NCBI GenBank assembly: GCA_013349595.1
Contig: DUZI01000060.1
Span: forward strand, 1 to 8,661
Direction: 5' to 3'
Source: Nitrospirota bacterium
GTDB lineage: Bacteria > Nitrospirota > Thermodesulfovibrionia > Thermodesulfovibrionales > Dissulfurispiraceae
Length of the DNA stretch: 8,661 bases
Shown one piece after another: positions 5,656-8,661 of the stretch; positions within the stretch are counted from its first letter, which is position 1; each line of letters begins with the position of its first letter. Under the pieces are notes generated by a model. It searched no databases. It was not told the origin of the DNA and was given only the letters and a program-made list of their open reading frames with translations. The translations under genes and the position numbers were made by a program.

Positions 5656-8319
5656 TCACTTATCACCACAGCACTTTTTAAATTTTTTGCCACTTCCACA
5701 AGGACAGGGGTCATTTCTGCCTATCTTTTTGTCCTTATGGGCGGGGATTGATGGTCCTGCTTCTGACCTGTTAAAGACCATCTTTTGCTTGCTCTTTTCC
5801 CGTAATTGCTCTTCTGTCTCTGTCTTAATTTGAATCTTAAAGAGCCTTGACAGTATCTCCGATGATATACGATCAGAAAGATTTTCAAAAAGGCTAAAGG
5901 CTTCTTTCTTATATTCTACAAGGGGATCTCTCTGGGCATATCCCCTAAGTCCTACACCCTCTTTAAGATGGTCAATGGCAAGAAGATGATTCTTCCAATG
6001 TGTATCAATCACCTGCAAAAATAGCATCTTCTCAATATATCTCATAAACTCTTCACCAGCAAGGGCTTCTTTTTGTTCGTAGGTATCTTTAATCTTTGTG
6101 ACAATGTCATTTATTAAGTCATCAATAGATTTAACATCTATATTAATATCAATACCAAATGTCCCGTATATTGAGTCTTTTAACCCTGAAATATCCCATT
6201 CTTCATGATGATTGTCTTCAGGACAATAGACTGATGCAAAGGATTCAATCTGCTCTTGCGCCATTTCAAAAATTCTTTCCTTAAGTGATTTGCTTAACAA
6301 TACCTCCTTTCTGAAAGAGTAAATCTCTTTCCTCTGCTTATTCATGACATCATCGTATTCAAGGAGGTGTTTTCTGATGTCAAAGTTATGTGCCTCAACC
6401 CTTTTTTGAGAATTCTCAATTGCCTTTGTAACCATCTTGTTTTCAATGGGGATGTTTTCATCCATTTTCAAAACATTCATAAGGCTATTAATCTTGTCAG
6501 AACCAAAAATCCTCATCAAATCATCTTCAAGGGATAAATAAAATCTTGATGAACCAGGATCCCCCTGCCTTCCAGAACGACCCCTAAGCTGGTTGTCAAT
6601 CCTTCTTGCCTCATGTCGCTCCGTGCCTATTATATGAAGTCCACCAGCAGAAAGAACTTGCTCCCTCTCTTTTTCGCATTGCTCCTTTGCTTTACTTATG
6701 GCTGATTGGTATTCTTCGTTAGTAAAAGTATCCTTTGCACCAATAAACTCCTTCGCTATACCATCAGGATTACCACCAAGCACAATGTCAGTTCCCCTGC
6801 CTGCCATATTAGTAGCAATGGTTACAGCACCAAATCTGCCTGCCTGTGCCACAATCTCTGCCTCTTTTTCATGGTATTTTGCATTTAAGACAGAGTGCTT
6901 TATCCCCTTTTTCCTTAACAGTCCTGAAAGTATCTCAGACTTTTCTATGGAAGTAGTTCCTACAAGTGCAGGTTGGCCTTTTTTGTTACACTCTTCAATC
7001 TCATTAATAATTGCGGAATATTTTGCCTTCTCAGTCTTATAAACCACATCAGGGTAATCAATACGAATCATTGGTTTATTTGTTGGTATTACCAAAACTT
7101 CAAGGTTATAAATTTGGGCAAACTCCTGTGCCTCTGTATCTGCAGTGCCTGTCATACCGGCAAGTTTGTTATACATCCTGAAGTAATTCTGAAAGGTAAT
7201 AGTGGCGAGGGTTTGATTTTCACTCTCTATTTTGACATTTTCTTTTGCCTCAATTGCTTGATGTAAACCATCGCTCCATCTTCTGCCCGGCATAAGCCTA
7301 CCTGTAAACTCATCAACGATGATTACCTCACCATCTTTTACCATATAGTCAACATCTTTTTTAAAAAGATAATGTGCCCTCAAGGCTTGTAATACATGAT
7401 GAACTAATTCAATATTATTAGGCTCATAGAGATTATTAACACCAAGTAATCTTTCCGCCTTAGCACTACCTGTCTCAGCGAGTATTACATTTTTGAGTTT
7501 TTCGTCAATCTTGAAATCACTTTCAATCTTTAAGTAGGGGATAATCTTGTTTATCTTGTAATACTTGTCTGTTGAATCTTCCGATGGGCCAGAAATAATT
7601 AAGGGTGTCCTTGCCTCATCAATAAGTATGCTATCAACCTCATCAACGATGGCATAATTGAGCTCTCTCTGGGCAAAATCAGAGAGGTCATATTTCATAT
7701 TGTCTCTAAGATAATCAAAACCAAACTCATTATTTGTTCCATAGGTTACATCAGCAAAGTAAGCCTCTCTCTTTGAACAGGAACGAAGACGATTGAACCT
7801 CTTATCAGGTGAGAATACATTTATATCAAATAAGAAGGAGTTGTCGTGTTGTATCACACCCACACTTAAACCCATAAAGTTATAGAGTGGTCCCATCCAT
7901 TGGGCGTCTCTCCTTGCAAGATAATCATTAACAGTAACTACATGGACACCCTTACCTTCAAGGGCATTGAGATAGACAGGTAGGGTTGCTACAAGGGTTT
8001 TACCTTCACCAGTCTTCATCTCTGCAATCTTCCCCTCGTGAAGTGCAATACCACCAATCAGCTGAGAATCAAAGTGCCTCATTTTAAGAACCCTTTTTGA
8101 TGCCTCTCGTAAAACTGCAAATGCCTCTGGCAAGATGTCATCAAGGGTCTTGCCCTGTGCAAGTGATTCTTTAAAATAACTGGTCTTTTGCTGTATTTCA
8201 GTGTCTGAAAGACTCGAAATAGAAGGCTCTAAGGCATTTATCTCTTCAACCTTTGTGATTAGTCTTTTCAGTTCACGGTCATTTTTTGTCCCAAAAATCT
8301 TATTTAAGATTCCAAACAT
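5656..8319 (-). CDS. secA: Preprotein translocase ATPase SecA
   Basis: An 887-residue full-length SecA, the motor that pushes unfolded precursors through SecYEG at the inner membrane. The N-terminus MFGILNKIFGTKNDRELKRL is typical and fixes the ATG start. Walker A is MKTGEGKT (101-108) and Walker B is VDEVD (225-229). The second nucleotide-binding fold has MAGRGTDI (505-512) and QLRGRSGRQGDPG (577-589). The helical scaffold and two-helix-finger region includes DTHWKNHLLAIDHLKEGVGL (772-791). The C-terminal zinc and SecB/ribosome-binding tail has Cys872, 874, 883 and 884 in CPCGSGKKFKKCC. Residues about 156-183 form a first-nucleotide-fold loop roughly 18 residues longer than in E. coli SecA, a variation also seen in other phyla. 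No Shine-Dalgarno is visible before the ATG (the preceding bases are AATATTAAAACTT). A TAAAAT (8347..8352) might be a -10, but no convincing -35 accompanies it. A 378-base repeat-rich gap separates it from the sensory operon, so it is probably a separate transcript. Confidence 0.98.
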   Translation of the reverse strand: MFGILNKIFGTKNDRELKRLITKVEEINALEPSISSLSDTEIQQKTSYFKESLAQGKTLDDILPEAFAVLREASKRVLKMRHFDSQLIGGIALHEGKIAEMKTGEGKTLVATLPVYLNALEGKGVHVVTVNDYLARRDAQWMGPLYNFMGLSVGVIQHDNSFLFDINVFSPDKRFNRLRSCSKREAYFADVTYGTNNEFGFDYLRDNMKYDLSDFAQRELNYAIVDEVDSILIDEARTPLIISGPSEDSTDKYYKINKIIPYLKIESDFKIDEKLKNVILAETGSAKAERLLGVNNLYEPNNIELVHHVLQALRAHYLFKKDVDYMVKDGEVIIVDEFTGRLMPGRRWSDGLHQAIEAKENVKIESENQTLATITFQNYFRMYNKLAGMTGTADTEAQEFAQIYNLEVLVIPTNKPMIRIDYPDVVYKTEKAKYSAIINEIEECNKKGQPALVGTTSIEKSEILSGLLRKKGIKHSVLNAKYHEKEAEIVAQAGRFGAVTIATNMAGRGTDIVLGGNPDGIAKEFIGAKDTFTNEEYQSAISKAKEQCEKEREQVLSAGGLHIIGTERHEARRIDNQLRGRSGRQGDPGSSRFYLSLEDDLMRIFGSDKINSLMNVLKMDENIPIENKMVTKAIENSQKRVEAHNFDIRKHLLEYDDVMNKQRKEIYSFRKEVLLSKSLKERIFEMAQEQIESFASVYCPEDNHHEEWDISGLKDSIYGTFGIDINIDVKSIDDLINDIVTKIKDTYEQKEALAGEEFMRYIEKMLFLQVIDTHWKNHLLAIDHLKEGVGLRGYAQRDPLVEYKKEAFSLFENLSDRISSEILSRLFKIQIKTETEEQLREKSKQKMVFNRSEAGPSIPAHKDKKIGRNDPCPCGSGKKFKKCCGDK

Positions 8320-8370
8320 AAGTTTTAATATTAAAAAAGAAAGACTATTTTATGCAAGGTTGAATAATCA

Positions 8371-8424
8371 CCCCCAAAATCGGCGATAGCACTAAAAGGC
8401 TTAATAAAATCTGCAAGTAAGATA
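8371..8424 (+). repeat. Long outer arm joined to MITE copy 3
   Basis: Begins CCCCCAAAATCGGCGATAG and ends TGCAAGTAAGATA, directly abutting the GTGA end of copy 3. It is homologous to the reverse complement of 5527..5581. It begins 51 bases upstream of the secA ATG. Confidence 0.7.
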
Positions 8425-8570
8425 GGAAGGGCTGGTGAAGGATTTTTATACGACACCTTATAAAAAAAAAGTCTCTTGGGCTTTGTCATAAGGCATTGTT
8501 TTAAATCTATAAATCAAAAAATTATAAATAAAATTTGTCGATTATAAAAATCCTGAAACAGCCCTTCCTA
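8423..8570 (+). repeat. MITE-like intergenic repeat, copy 3 (best preserved)
   Basis: A 144-bp core (8425..8568) flanked by TA (8423-8424 and 8569-8570). The ends match over GGAAGGGCTG, then differ at GTGA against TTTC, then match over AGGATTTTTATA and CGACA with two extra bases on the right side. This gives a potential stem of about 30 bp. An inner CCTTAT/ATAAGG pair (8456-8461 and 8489-8494) could form a nested hairpin. No open reading frame of note. It lies upstream of secA. Confidence 0.85.
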
Positions 8571-8634
8571 AGCGCTATTTTAAGGTTTCAGCCCAAAATC
8601 AGCGATAGAATTGAAAAGTTAATAAAATCAAGTA
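8569..8634. repeat. Short arm plus outer arm between copies 3 and 4
   Basis: After copy 3 comes an inverted short arm (TAAGCGCTATTTTAAGG, 8569-8585). Then comes an arm in plus orientation (GCCCAAAATCAGCGATAG through AATAAAATCAAGTA, 8591-8634), which leads directly into a fourth core. Cores are therefore spaced only 64 bases apart here. Confidence 0.65.
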
Positions 8635-8661
8635 GGAAGGGCTGGTGAAGGATTTTTATAC
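8633..8661 (+). repeat. MITE-like intergenic repeat, copy 4 (cut by window end)
   Basis: TA, then GGAAGGGCTGGTGAAGGA and TTTTTATAC up to the last base of the window. It is identical to the left end of copy 3 over this stretch. The remainder lies beyond the window, so completeness is unknown. Confidence 0.75.

Noticed and set aside
6698..7266. Overlapping plus-strand open frames opposite secA
   Set aside because: Antisense to the conserved SecA core, overlapping each other, with no independent support.
8201..8389. Plus-strand open frame running from secA into the upstream repeats
   Set aside because: It is mostly antisense to the SecA N-terminus and its tail is arm-repeat sequence.
8424..8661. 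CRISPR-like reading of the closely spaced repeats
   Set aside because: Units are about 140 bp with inverted ends and the intervening sequence is itself repeated, unlike short direct repeats with unique spacers; no cas genes are present.

Overview
All five protein-coding genes in this window lie on the minus strand. Read 5'->3' in transcription order they are secA (8319..5656), two tandem periplasmic branched-chain-amino-acid-type substrate-binding proteins (5277..4123 and 4126..2984), a membrane histidine kinase (2987..1404) and a soluble receiver-plus-kinase protein (1407..298). No tRNA, rRNA, CRISPR array or intact transposase is visible. The DNA is AT-rich. Exported proteins, a SecA with a C-terminal zinc-binding tail and a histidine kinase of the HQWRQPLN type suggest a Gram-negative-type (didermal), possibly anaerobic lineage such as Desulfobacterota or Nitrospirota. 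That placement is an inference from protein style, not from a search, and is weak.

The last four genes form a tight operon. Each junction is a 4-base overlap (TTGA, TTGA, ATGA), so the four products are probably translationally coupled. A plausible promoter (5332..5361) and a good ribosome binding site precede the first gene. The operon has no permease or ATPase for a transporter. This suggests that the two binding proteins serve as ligand-sensing partners for the membrane kinase, which in turn would signal to the receiver-kinase. No DNA-binding output regulator is present here, so the final target lies elsewhere. Two start codons are re-assigned: the first binding protein starts at an ATG (5277), not the upstream TTG, and the second at a TTG (4126) behind a perfect Shine-Dalgarno, not at the upstream GTG.

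The three non-coding gaps (1..297, 5278..5655, 8320..8661) are filled largely by one family of short repeats. The core is a 135-144 bp element with imperfect terminal inverted repeats flanked by TA on both sides, like a MITE (compare Correia and ERIC elements as analogues). There are three full copies and one cut by the window end. Many copies are joined to a second conserved module, an arm of about 45-55 bp containing CCCAAAATCNGCGATAG. Arms and cores occur in mixed, partly truncated arrangements. This mosaic surrounds both the sensory operon and secA and reaches the stop codon of the last operon gene.
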